Of a stretch of 64,000 nt of DNA, positions 43,972-54,329 are shown one piece after another. Position numbers and translations under genes: made by a program. The DNA comes from Neoarius graeffei. Taxonomy: Eukaryota > Chordata > Actinopteri > Siluriformes > Ariidae. The stretch lies in contig NC_083583.1 in NCBI RefSeq assembly GCF_027579695.1, positions 19,374,757 to 19,438,756 on the forward strand, given 5' to 3'. The notes beneath the pieces were generated by a model. That model was not told the DNA's origin. It saw only the letters and a list, made by a program, of their open reading frames with translations, and searched no databases. The number at the start of each line of letters is the position of its first letter. Position 1 is the stretch's first letter.

Positions 43972-44338
43972 ATCCCTCCATCCATCACCGCTTATCCTGT
44001 GCAGGGTCGGGGGAAAGCTGAAGCCTATCCCAGCTGACTACGGGCGAGAGGCGGGGTACACCCTGGACAAGTCGCCAGATCATCGCAGAGCCGACACATA
44101 GACACAGACAACCATTCACACTCACATTCACACCTACGGTCAATTTAGAGTCACCAGTTAACCTAACCTGCATGTCTTTGGACTGTGGGGAAAACCGGAG
44201 CACCCGGAGGAAACCCACGCGGACACGGGGAGAACATGCAAACTCCGCACAGAAAGGCCCTCGCCGGCCACTGGGTTTGAACCCTGAACCTTCTTGCTGT
44301 GAGGTGACAGTACTAACCACTACACCACCGCGCCGCCC
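43972..44338 (-). mobile_element. tRNA-headed SINE, old subfamily, tail-to-tail with its neighbour
   Basis: CCATCCATCACCGCTTATCC tail at the left, complete body, A box complement CCACTACACCACCG at the right. With 43596-43971 it forms a ~740-bp inverted repeat with almost no spacer. Confidence 0.93.
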
Positions 44339-44749
44339 CCTGTTGTTGTTGTTGTTATTATTATTTATTTATTTTTATGTATAAACCATTTGCACTTACG
44401 TCACGAATCTCCTATGATGCTCTCTGATTTTGTTGTGTTCGCCATCTTTGTGGTATAGCATCCATGGCGACCAAGGAGAGTACATTAGCAAAGTGTAATT
44501 TTTCGCAAATGTGCTATGCATTTGTAACTGCAGTATAAATTGGAATAGTGCTTACATGTAGATCACTTACAGTATGTCGCATCTTTATATACATTTTATC
44601 TATGGTTCACATACCGATAAATGGTAGAAATATAAACTTGCCCTTTACGAAATTATCTGCACATACTCGTACATATTTGTAGCTGGTCTCTTTTATGTCC
44701 GATCTGTTCAGATTTGCAAGCCACTGTCTCTGTCATCTACGGGTTAGAT

Positions 44750-45085
44750 CAGCCTTTCTCAACTGGGGTGCTGTAGCACCCTGGGGTGCCGTCTGGCTTC
44801 ATTGGGATGCCATCAAAAAATTATATATTCTAACATTGAAATAAATAAATAAATAAATAAATAAAATGAATTAAAATTCCAAAAAAATGATAGTTACACT
44901 AATGCAGATCATCGCCGCCTCATGCATCATCAAAATTTGTCTCACGGCCCCCTTTCCCACGTCACAACATCACTGCCGGGGTCAGCGTATGGTCAATGTG
45001 ACTGCGTATATTTTATATGGGGGTGCCTTGAGAATTTGCATACTTCTGAAGGGTGCCGTGACTGAAAAAAGGTTGAGAAACGCTG
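44750..45085. mobile_element. hAT MITE, 336 bp, perfect target duplication
   Basis: GGTTAGAT at 44742-44749 and 45086-45093. Inverted ends CAGCCTTTCTCAACTGGGGT and AAAAAGGTTGAGAAACGCTG. Contains (AAAT)n near 44840-44866. No coding capacity. Confidence 0.92.
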
Positions 45086-45233
45086 GGTTAGATCTTCCAT
45101 CTGGGGTCCTTCTCGCATTTTAACAGTGGGTAAACTAAACAATTTGACTCCAGCAGTGGCGGCTGGTGTGCCAATAGATTTCCCTGCCTAGTCCAGTATA
45201 AGCATTCAAATGAACAGTCAGAAAATGACAACA

Positions 45234-45611
45234 TCTCATCTCATCTCATTATCTCTAGCCGCTTTATCCTGTTCTACAGGGTCGCAGGCAAGCTGGAGCC
45301 TATCCCAGCTGACTACGGGCGAAAGGCGGGGTACACCCTGGACAAGTCGCCAGGTCATCACAGGGCTGACACATAGACACAGACAACCATTCACACTCAC
45401 ATTCACACCTACGGTCAATTTAGAGTCACCAGTTAACCTAACCTGCATGTCTTTGGACTGTGGGGGAAACCGGAGCACCCGGAGGAAACCCACGCGGACA
45501 CGGGGAGAACATGCAAACTCCGCACAGAAAGGCCCTCGCCGGCCCCGGGGCTCGAACCCGGACCTTCTTGCTGTGAGGCGACAGCGCTAACCACTACACC
45601 ACCGTGCCGCC
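45234..45611 (-). mobile_element. tRNA-headed SINE, young subfamily
   Basis: AAAATGACAACA at 45222-45233 and 45612-45623, perfect 12-bp duplication; intact head and tail. Confidence 0.97.
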
Positions 45612-45701
45612 AAAATGACAACAATTCCACAATAATAATTTAATTTCCTTCTCAAAATCAGCAGTTTCACAGATAAAGTAAATTACCAATTTACAGCTAT
45701 A

Positions 45702-46269
45702 TTAGGCTCCATTTATGCTTTGGAAACGAACGGTATCAAATACAGTACAATACTCAAATACGTCTTCATTGTGCCTTCTTACAGCAATGCGGTCCCCATC
45801 GTCTAGCTGCGCTGCTATGCTAATCCTTCTGAGCACAGCTAGCTTTACGCAGTTTTCCATGTGAACTCTTGATCTTTCCTGCTTCTTGATGTGTTTGGAG
45901 AGGTGCTTTAAGTCAGTTTGTCCAGACTGTGTCCACGTCAAATCACACCTGTCACTTTTGAAAAGGAAGCAGGGGAAACAAAAAAGTTTCACAGCCTGTC
46001 AGCCATGACTTACGCAGGAACCAACTCCTGCAAAACGTCCTGTTGTAGGCCTTAACTTTCTCCTTGGTTGGCTGGGCGATGTTTATTTCGGGCTTGTCGG
46101 GTCCCAGCTCCTTAACATGGATTTTTTCCACCATCGTCCTTCTCGTGAAAGGGTAATTCAACAAAGATCTCACCGAATTTGGTGGAAGCTGCCCCTCAAC
46201 TGTCGTCGTTGCCATCATCTCTCTGACTGACTGACCTGAGACCTCAAGTTTATCACCATAGCAATCCAA
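45702..46269 (-). pseudogene. hAT transposase N-terminal half, one frameshift
   Basis: Two overlapping minus-strand frames form one gene. The first (from 46269) has an MVEKIHVKELGPDKPEINIA segment and NRTFCRSWFLRKSWLTGCET. The second (to 45702) continues LFCFPCFLFKSDRCDL, DLKHLSKHIKKQERSRVHME and QLDDGDRIAVRRHNEDVFEY. This is the TTF-type zinc finger (FCFPC) and the following region of ZMYM1-like hAT transposases. The frame changes near 45960-45990 by a small indel. The catalytic hAT domain is not present; the element is deleted after it. Confidence 0.82.
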
Positions 46270-46634
46270 AACTTTCCCACATTTTCTGTAGCGGGGCGAA
46301 ATTTCCAGCGCCCCAAAACCATTGAATTCGGCGATACTGATTGGCCAAATATTTATTATTTTTCCCTAGCAACCATACACGATTGGCTATTTCGCTGCAC
46401 TTCTGGGGCGCTTTGACGAGCGCCCAAGAAGAGAAATGATACGAGTCTGTCGGTGGAAATTCACTGTTGAATGAGAGTCAGTTGGTGGAAATGTTGTTTA
46501 AATAATTCAGATTGCATGTAGGCACACACTGTTAAGTAAAACTGACATTGATAATAAAATTTGTAAAAAAAAATTAAAAATAAAAAAAATTTAAAAATTT
46601 TATATAATATTTTTTCCCCTCCACATCTGGGAGG

Positions 46635-46754
46635 ACCTGGCGACTTGTCCAGGGTGTACCCCGCCTTTCGCCCGTAGTCAGCTGGGATAGGCTCCAGCTT
46701 GCCTGCGACCCTGTAGAAGGATAAAGCGGCTAGAGATAATGAGATGAGATGAGG
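46635..46754 (+). mobile_element. tRNA-headed SINE, 5'-truncated, 'GAAGGATAAAG' variant
   Basis: CATCTGGGAGG at 46624-46634 and 46755-46765, perfect 11-bp duplication. Only the last ~120 bp is present. Confidence 0.96.
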
Positions 46755-47031
46755 CATCTGGGAGGGCGGCGCCCGAGCGCCCCCTATGGACCAGCCGCCA
46801 CTAGCACTCCAGCCTTAGCAGAATTGTTCGAGCAGCTGATAACTGCGCAAATTTGCGGCATTTCGTATTAAGGTACTTGTTGCTACGCATGTGTTATTCC
46901 ACAAAGATGGCGGACACAGCTAAATCAGAGAGGGTCATGGGACATGTGATGTCATGCAAACGGTCTATTGTGCCGCTCACTGTTTTTGTCAGTGGTAATA
47001 ATTTCATGAAATTCGGTATCAACGAGATTCC

Positions 47032-47750
47032 TCAAATTTCAAGGACTTCACGGAGGAACCTTGCAGAGTGGATGATAACAGTTTTCTGCAACTCAACAAT
47101 TTTTTTTCTTCTACCCAAGTCGTTTAATCTCTTCAGTAATTCTCGTGGTGTTGTACCGAGTGCTCCTATTACGATCGGAATGACTTTTGTTCTCATATTC
47201 CACAGCTTTTGTAGTTCTCTTGTTCGGTCTTGGTAGTTCTTGATTTTTTTCTATCTCTTTTTCATTTACTCTACTGTCGTATGGTATGGCAAATTCTATT
47301 ATTTTGCATTCCTTCTTTTCTTTATCAATCACTACGGCATCAGGCCGTCTGGCTTCTATGGCACGGTCAGCCTGGATGTTGAAATCCCACAGTAACTTAC
47401 AGCTGTCAATTTTTGTTCCTGTTTCCGGTCGGTGTTCGTATCATCTTTCTGTTACAGGTACTTTCGGCGCAGTTCCCAGTGAAATTTTCTTCCTACCCAA
47501 TCATGCCTACGTTCATACTCTTTTTGAGCGAGCATGTGACATTCATTTACAGTGCGATTCACTGTTTCGTTTACCTCTCCACACAACCTGCTCTCTTCCT
47601 GTGTTTTATCAATCTTTGCCTTGATAACATTGGTTCTTGTTGCTTGTTTTTGGGCTGCTAAAATTAATGATTCAGTTTCACGGTTTATTCCGGTTCCTTT
47701 AAGCCACAACCATCTCTCTTTTCCTGCCTCATTATCTGTCATTATTATTA
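47032..47750 (-). pseudogene. LINE (RTE-like) polyprotein, C-terminal end
   Basis: Minus-strand frames read KERWLWLKGTGINRETESLI, CGEVNETVNRTVNECHMLAQ and RRHDWVGRKFHWELRRKY; then IDKEKKECKIIEFAIPYDSR and NEKEIEKNQEL; then VELQKTVIIHSARFLREVLE and a stop at 47032. This is the zinc-knuckle and C-terminal tail found at the end of some RTE-type fish LINE polyproteins. There are at least two frameshifts and no reverse-transcriptase domain. Confidence 0.72.
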
Positions 47751-47772
47751 TTATTATTATATAATAATACAA

Positions 47773-48149
47773 GGCGGCACGGTGGTGTAGTGGTTAGCGC
47801 TGTCGCCTCACAGCAAGAAGGTCCAGGTTCGAGCCCCGTGGCTGGCGAGGGCCTTTCTGTGCGGAGTTTGCATGTTCTCCCCGTGTCCGCGTGGGTTTCC
47901 TCCGGGTGCTCCGGTTTCCCCCACAGTCCAAAGACATGCAGGTTAGGTTAACTGGTGACTCTAAATTGACCGTAGGTGTGAATGTGAGTGTGAATGGTTG
48001 TCTGTGTCTATGTGTCAGCCCTGTGATGACCTGGCAACTTGTCCAGGGTGTACCCCGCCTTTCGCCCGTAGTCAGCTGGGATAGGCTCCAGCTTGCCTGC
48101 GACCCTGTAGAAGGATAAAGCGGCTAGAGATAATGAGATGAGATGAGAT
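47773..48149 (+). mobile_element. tRNA-headed SINE, young subfamily, 'GAAGGATAAAG' variant
   Basis: ATAATACAA at 47764-47772 and 48150-48158, a perfect 9-bp duplication. It separates two oppositely oriented LINE fragments. Confidence 0.96.
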
Positions 48150-48150
48150 A

Positions 48151-48530
48151 TAATACAATGGTTAGCAACAACAGACTAAGGTGGCTTGGGCATGTGTGTC
48201 GAATGGAGGACACCCTCATACCAAAACAGATGTTGTTCGGGGAACTTGCTGAAGGAAAGAGAGGCAGAGGCAGACCCAAAAAACACTGGAAGGACTGTGT
48301 CAAGGAAGACCTAAAGACATTCGGTTTTGATCCGGACTCCTGGTACCAACTTACTACCGACCGAGTTGCCTGGCATGCTCAGACTAAGAAAGGCCGCGTC
48401 CTGTCTGAGGCACAACAAACCCTGCGACGAGAAAGGTGCCGTGACAGACATCATGTGAGAGTTCCCCATCAGCAGAGATGACGGGGACCATAGGCAAGGC
48501 AATAATGATGATAATAATAATAATAATAAC
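48151..48530 (+). pseudogene. LINE C-terminal fragment (5'-truncated insertion)
   Basis: The plus frame from about 48151 reads SNNRLRWLGHVCRMEDTLIP then GKRGRGRPKKHWKDCVKEDL and DPDSWYQLTTDRVAWHAQTK, stopping at 48479-48481. The RLRWLGHVxRM...GRPxxxWKDxVKxDL pattern is the extreme C-terminus of RTE/craniofacial-protein-2-like LINEs. It is followed by (ATG/ATA)n at 48505-48528, the expected 3' tail. Confidence 0.75.
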
Positions 48531-48674
48531 TTTTAACAACATTTTTTTATTCTATCTATCTATCTATTTTTAAATACAGACTATGCATTGTTCAATTTGT
48601 ATCAGGAAACAATTGTTTGAAATTTTCTCTGTAAATGTGTATTTTTTATGAATAAAGATTATTATTATTATTAT

Positions 48675-49041
48675 CTCATCTCATTATCTCTAGCCGCTTT
48701 ATCCTGTTCTACAGGGTCGCAGGCAAGCTGGAGCCTATCCCAGCTGACTACGGGCGAAAGGCGGGGTACACCCTGGACAAGTCACCAGGTCATCACAGGG
48801 CTGACACATAGACACAGACAACCATTCACACTCACATTCACACCTACGGTCAATTTAGAGTCACCAGTTAACCTAACCTGCATGTCTTTGGACTGTGGGG
48901 GAAACCGGAGCACCCGGAGGAAACCCACGCGGACACGGGGAGAACATGCAAACTCCGCACAGAAAGGCCCTCATCGGCCCCGGGGCTCGAACCTTCTTGC
49001 TGTGAGGCGACAGCGCTAACCACTACACCACCGTGCCGCCC
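48675..49041 (-). mobile_element. tRNA-headed SINE, young subfamily
   Basis: Full-length antisense copy inserted in an (ATT)n tract. B-box region shortened (GGGGCTCGAACCTTCTTGC lacks the CCGGA found in other copies), so promoter function is likely impaired. Confidence 0.94.
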
Positions 49042-49127
49042 ATATTTCATTATTATTATTATTATTATTATTATTACTACTCCTACTACTAATAAGAAAA
49101 TCTTCTTCTTCTTATTATTATTATACA

Positions 49128-49330
49128 TTCAATTACATTTTAATTTATATCGCACTTTTAACAATAGACATTATCACAAAGCAGCTTTACAGAAATCTGG
49201 ATATCATTTTAATTTTAATTTTTCCCTCAAGAGAAGTGACCGTGGCAAAGAAGAACTCCCCGAGACATCAAGACGAGAAACGAGACTCAAAAGGGAACCA
49301 ATCCTCATCAGGGTGAGACCCAGCAGTGTG
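49128..49330. repeat. Interspersed fish repeat fragment
   Basis: TAACAATAGACATTATCACA, AAGCAGCTTTACAGAAATCT and CTCAAAAGGGAACCAATCCT are segments I recognise as a common dispersed repeat of fish introns. Class uncertain, no termini seen. Confidence 0.55.
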
Positions 49331-49341
49331 ATTCTAAATCA

Positions 49342-49725
49342 ATCTCATCTCATCTCATCTCATTATCTCTAGCCGCTTTATCCTTCTACAGGGTCGCAGG
49401 CAAGCTGGAGCCTATCCCAGCTGACTACGGGCGAAAGGCGGGGTACACCCTGGACAAGTCGCCAGGTCATCACAGGGCTGACACATAGACACAGACAACC
49501 ATTCACACTCACATTCACACCTACGGTCAATTTAGAGTCACCAGTTAACCTAACCTGCATGTCTTTGGACTGTAGGGGAAACCGGAGCACCCGGAGGAAA
49601 CCCACGCGGACACGAGGAGAACATGCAAACTCCGCAAAGAAAGGCCCTCGCTGGCCACGGGGCTCGAACCCGGACCTTCTTGCTGTGAGGCGACAGCGCT
49701 AACCACTACACCACCGTGCCGCCCC
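49342..49725 (-). mobile_element. tRNA-headed SINE, young subfamily, 'GAAGGATAAAG' variant
   Basis: Full-length antisense copy; tail TCTCATCTCATCTCATCTC, then TTATCCTTCTACAGGG (variant deletion). Confidence 0.95.
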
Positions 49726-49739
49726 AAAATAAATAAATA

Positions 49740-50100
49740 AATAAATAAATATTCTGATCTCTTGGTTATGCTTCAGAGACCCCTGGGTGTCCCTGGCCCC
49801 CAGTTTGAGAAATGTCCCATCAGTGCATAACTAATAACACCCCTAAAAGATAGGCTGATTATTTTTAGAATGCAGACTGTTTTTACTGAACAATTACTGT
49901 ACTAGCACAAGTGTTTAAAACAAAACTGCAAAACTTCCCATTATAAAGAATTTTATCAGAAACACAGCCAGTCATGTTAAACCTACACATCAGTCTATTT
50001 TTGAAAACATTTCGTGGCTGGCGAGAAAAAGTTGTGCATTGGGTCATTTGATATATCTACGGAGTCTCTGAAAGTCCTGAAAGGTGATATTTATTTAGAT
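49740..50100. other. Intergenic; (AAAT)n and a possible hAT MITE scrap
   Basis: (AAAT)n follows the SINE at 49726-49750. The segment near 49770-49818 (CCCAGTTTGAGAAATGTCCC) resembles the end of the 44750 hAT MITE but lacks a partner end. Confidence 0.35.
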
Positions 50101-50109
50101 TTCATGGAA

Positions 50110-51570
50110 AAAAGTGTTTTACTGGGGAATACACCACATATGTTTTTCATATGAGCTCCATCCGGGATATGGAGAACCAAAACCGTGACATAAATCTCTA
50201 GCTGTCACTCGTGAGGAAATCGATGAATTGTTTTGATACATTTGGGTACTACTTGTTTGTAAGTGTGTCTATATAATACAAAGAAAATCTCAACTTGGCT
50301 TGAAGATATGAAGTTTATCTTCTTGTGTTGAAAAACTCGCATTTTTTATACGAAATACATCACGGACCTGAGTGACATATTTAACAGTTATTCCATGAAA
50401 TCGAGTTGTACATGAGCTGATAGCCGATGAGGCACGGAATGTGAAGTTGGCTGTGAGCAACGTACGACAAGACTGAGTGGAATAACTGTTTTATCATATC
50501 CACATTCACTGGATTTTGAGAAACAGAGCATTTTTATTTTTATTTTTTGCAAATTTGATAAATAAAAACAGCAGCACAGTGGTGTAGTGGTTAGCGCTGT
50601 CGCCTCACAGCAAGAAGGTCCGGGTTCGAGCCCCGTGGCCGGCGAGGGCCTTTCTGTGTGGAGTTTGCATGTTCTCCCCGTGTCCGCGTGGGCTTCCTCC
50701 GGGTGCTCCGGTTTCCCCCACAGTCCAAAGACATGCAGGTTAGGTTAACTGGTGACTCTAAATTGACCGTAGGTGTGAATGTGAGTGTGAATGGTTGTCT
50801 GTGTCTATGTGTCAGCCCTGTGATGACCTGGCGACTTGTCCAGGGTGTACCCCGCCTTTCGCCCGTAGTCAGCTGGGATAGGCTCCTGCAACCCTGTAGA
50901 ACAGGATAAAGCGGCTAGAGATAATGAGATGAGATAAAAACTTTTTACAAAACATCTGATAAAATCATTTTTGCTTAGGATGTAAACAAACCGGCGAAAT
51001 GACAGGAGCAACTTGTGAAAAATGCGATAATAATAATTCTTGAAAATAAAAAAAGATATGTTCTTACCAGTAAATCCTTTTTTTTTATTTTTGGGGGTTT
51101 TGTTTTTGAGTAGAGTTTTTATTTCATCCTCGGGTGGTTCAGCAACACACTCCGCCATTTTGTTTTTCTCTACTCACGGTATATGAGCTGATATCCTAGT
51201 CGTAGAGTAGCCAAACAGAGTGCGCGATTGCTCATATCCAGTGAATGTGGATAGAATAATTCCTGATATTTCACTGTGATGATGTCACTCCTAGTGTTTT
51301 CCCACTGACTAGACGTGCGTTGTCAAAATGGCGAACCGGTACAAAATTAAAATTCTTTTGATCAACTTGCTTTTTTTTTTGTGTGTGTGTGGATGTGTCC
51401 ACATAACATGAAGAACATTACATGGTGGCGTGAAGATATGAAGTTTATCTTCTCTTGTTGAAAAATATATCACTCGTTTGCTTCATTAACTGGTGAAATA
51501 GGCTATATATTCACCACTCGAAGGTAAACTTCACATCTTCGCGCAACTGTGTAATATATTCTATATATCT
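50110..51570. repeat. Composite repeat: module B, fold-back MITE and module C
   Basis: 50110-50390 matches 1243-1500. From about 50390 (TTAACAGTTATTCCATGAAA) a fold-back element begins; its inner termini are ATCCACATTCACTGGAT at 50499 and ATCCAGTGAATGTGGAT at 51236, and a SINE is inserted at 50570. The stretch 51255-51560 matches 6320-6610. The element at 58960-59475 is a second copy of the fold-back part. Confidence 0.8.
50570..50934 (+). mobile_element. tRNA-headed SINE, young subfamily, small internal deletion
   Basis: Complete head and tail. The tail segment is shortened (GATAGGCTCCTGCAACCCTG instead of GCTCCAGCTTGCCTGCGACC). Confidence 0.95.
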
Positions 51571-51660
51571 CGATATATCACCTTTTATCCTGTGAGAACA
51601 AGTTATTATCTTATTATTAACTTGTTCTTAACTTGTCTGCATACGACAACAATAATCCAG

Positions 51661-52913
51661 CCATCCATTATCTGTAGCCGCTTATCCTGTTCTACAGGAT
51701 CGCAGGCGAGCTGGAACCTATCCCAGCTGACTATGGGTGAGAGGCGGGGTAGACATCACAGGGCTGACATATAGGCTACATCCACACGACAACGGCAACA
51801 AGATTTTTTTTTTAAATATCGCGTCCACATGGGCAACAGATAAGTAAAATTTCAGGTTCATATGGCAACGCAACGCTTGCTAAAAACGATGCAATACACA
51901 TGCCACACCTCTACGTGCGCTGTAAGATGGTCCCATCGGAGACACCAGAACAATAGAAGTAGACGCATGCGCATAAACCCCTTCTTCTGTAGCATCAGCC
52001 ACATAAAGTTTTGATTATTTGTCAGTAGCGTAAAATAGTATCTATTGTCTAAGACACTTATTTATATTTCATATTAAAATGTCTATGTAAATTAATACAT
52101 AGAAAGCCTGGCCAGGCACTGAACATTCTTCTGCCTTCACTTTAAGAGAAATTCAGGGCGAGCATGAGCCTAGGTTCTTCCCTGTCACTGTCACACGTGC
52201 ACACCTTCTCACTCCCTGTCCTATGGCTATAGTCCCTTTAAATCATGTGCTCGTTTTTTGAATGGAGACGTGGAAAGAGGAATGAACGGGGTAGATGGAG
52301 AGAGAGAGGAATGAACGGGGGTAGATGGAAGCCGGTACGCCAACATTCTGATATCCTCCAGAATTCTTTAATGGTCCGGAATAAATTGAATGCTACACGT
52401 TGATGGATTACTTTGTTCTTCTACGCCCTTTTTGAGGAATGTATTGTCGGACTTAAACCAACATCTGAAGAGGTGAGATCGCTCCTTTTTTTTTCCCTAT
52501 TTTTGCTGGCGGGATTGTCATGTGGTTGTGACGCCATCGCAACAGTGCTGTTGCCAGATTTTTCCACTCTGGAACCTGTTCTCAAAAGATTTCATTTTGG
52601 GGCACCCAAAACGCCGGTGCCGTGTGGACGCCAGGCCGAAACGATAAAAATTTTATTAGATTCACCTGAATCCGTTGCCGTGTGGACAGGGCCATAGAGA
52701 CAAACAACCATTCACACTCACATTCACACCTATGGTCAATTTAGAGCCACCAGTTAGCCTAATCTGCATGTTTTTGGACTGTATGGGAAACTGGAGCACC
52801 CAGAGACACGGGGACAACATGCAAATTCGACACAGAAAGGCCCTCGCCGGCCTCTGGGCTCGAACCCAGGACCTTCTTGCTGTGAGGCGACAGTGCTAAC
52901 CACTACACCGCCA
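51661..52913 (-). mobile_element. tRNA-headed SINE, old subfamily, split by a Harbinger-like MITE
   Basis: The 3' piece is 51661-51773 and the 5' piece is 52694-52913; ATAGAGACAAACAACC resumes exactly where the first piece stopped at GGGCTGACATATA. The tail reads CCATCCATTATCTGTAGCCG. Confidence 0.9.
51774..52693. mobile_element. Harbinger-like MITE, 920 bp
   Basis: Ends GGCTACATCCACACGACAAC and the near complement TTGCCGTGTGGACAGGGCC. ATA flanks both sides (51771-51773 and 52694-52696). The same class of ends bounds 15648-16385. No coding remnant. Confidence 0.8.
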
Positions 52914-52936
52914 TAATAATAATAGTAGTAGTAGTA

Positions 52937-53148
52937 GGGTGGCACGGTGGTGTAGTGGTTAGTTACATGCAGCTTAGGCTAACTGACCGTAGGTGTGAAT
53001 TCACATTTGTCTCTGTGTGTCAGTCCTGCGATAACCTGCCGACTTGTCCAGGGTGTACCCCATCTCTCGCCCATAGTCAGCTAGGATAGGCTCCTCCGAC
53101 CCTGTAGAACAGGATAAGCGGCTACAGATAATGGATGGATGGATGGAT
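52937..53148 (+). mobile_element. tRNA-headed SINE, old subfamily, large internal deletion
   Basis: A box intact (GGTGGTGTAGTGGTTAG), then a jump to the region just before TGACCGTAGGTGTGAAT; the B box is lost. GGATGGATGGATGG tail. It lies head-to-head with the SINE ending at 52913, separated only by (ATA)(GTA) repeats. Confidence 0.9.
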
Positions 53149-53192
53149 AATCATAATAACTATCTGTCAGTACTTTAGGGTCTCTGTATGTA

Positions 53193-54111
53193 CACTACCA
53201 TTCAAAAGTTTGGGGTCACCCAGACAATTTTGTGTTTTCCATGAAAAGTCACACTTTTATTTCCCACCATAAGTTGTAAAATGAATAGAAAATATAGTCA
53301 AGACATTTTTCTGGCCATTTTGAGCATTTAATCGACCCCACAAATGTGATGCTCCAGAAACTCAATCTGCTCAAAGGAAGGTCAGTTTTATAGCTTCTCT
53401 AAAGAGCTCAACTGTTTTCAGCTGTGCTAACATGATTGTACAAGGGTTTTCTAATCATCCATTAGCCTTCTGAGGCAATGAGCAAACACATTGTACCATT
53501 AGAACACTGGAGTGAGAGTTGCTGGAAATGGGCCTCTATACACCTATGGAGATATTGCACCAAAAACCAGACATTTGCAGCTAGAATAGTCATTTACCAC
53601 ATTAGCAATGTCTCTCATCTCATCTCATCATCTCTAGCCGCTTTATCCTGTTCTACAGGGTCGCAGGCAAGCTGGAGCCTATCCCAGCTGACTACGGGCG
53701 AAAGGCGGGGTACACCCTGGACAAGTCGCCAGGTCATCACAGGGCTGACACATAGACACAGACAACCATTCACACTCACATTCACACCTACGGTCAATTT
53801 AGAGTCACCAGTTGACCTAACCTGCATGTCTTTGGACTGTGGGGGAAACTGGAGCACCCGGAGGAAACCCACACGGACACGGGGAGAACATGCAAACTCC
53901 GCACAGAAAGGCCTTCGCCAGCCACGGGGCTCGAACCCAGGACCTTCTTGCTGTGAGGCGACAGTGCTAACTACTACACCACCATGCCGCCCCATTAGCA
54001 ATGTATAGTGTATTTCTGATTAGTTAAAAGTGATCTTCATTGAAAAGAACAGTGCTTTTCTTTCAAAAATAAGGACATTTCAAAGTGACCCCAAACTTTT
54101 GAACGGTAGTG
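53193..54111. mobile_element. Tc1/mariner-type MITE with SINE insertion
   Basis: CACTACCATTCAAAAGTTTG at 53193 and its complement at the right end (CAAACTTTTGAACGGTAGTG to 54111), 27 bp with one mismatch. TA is present outside both ends (53191-53192, 54112-54113). Non-coding apart from the SINE. Confidence 0.92.
53612..53992 (-). mobile_element. tRNA-headed SINE, young subfamily
   Basis: CATTAGCAATGT at 53600-53611 and 53993-54004, perfect 12-bp duplication. Full length. Confidence 0.97.
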
Positions 54112-54329
54112 TACTGTATATCACACGACTGGGGAATCATTTCTCCATCCATTCCTGAGAGTTTCCCATTTTAATCTAATGTATTAACTCTCTATTGAGA
54201 CTATTTATGCTGATCTTATTTTTTTATTTATTCGTTTATCCATTTATTTACACTGACCTAGCTTCTTAAACTGAACTGCTGCTGATTTAAATAAAATAAA
54301 ATAAAATAATAATAAAAAAAAAAGCTCAA

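Larger units (their letters stand above)
45154..46803 (-). mobile_element. hAT element with TTF zinc-finger transposase remnant and two SINEs
   Basis: Ends CAGTGGCGGCTGGTGTGCC and GGACCAGCCGCCACTA. GACTCCAG before and GCACTCCAG after the element suggest a target duplication with one extra base. It contains transposase frames on minus (45702-46269), a full-length SINE at 45234 and a truncated SINE at 46635. Confidence 0.88.

Noticed and set aside
13170..53980. tRNA genes (A box TGGTGTAGTGG and B box GGTTCGAGCCC occur many times)
   Set aside because: The boxes belong to SINE heads; the acceptor-stem pairing and a clean tRNA 3' end are absent, and each is followed by the SINE body.
13143..54001. 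Dozens of 60-140-codon ORFs on both strands that share peptides such as MQVRLTGDSKLTVGVNVSV or THRHRQPFTLTFTPTVNLES
   Set aside because: They all lie in SINE copies and reflect the same repeat read in different frames. No start context, domain or conservation beyond the repeat itself.
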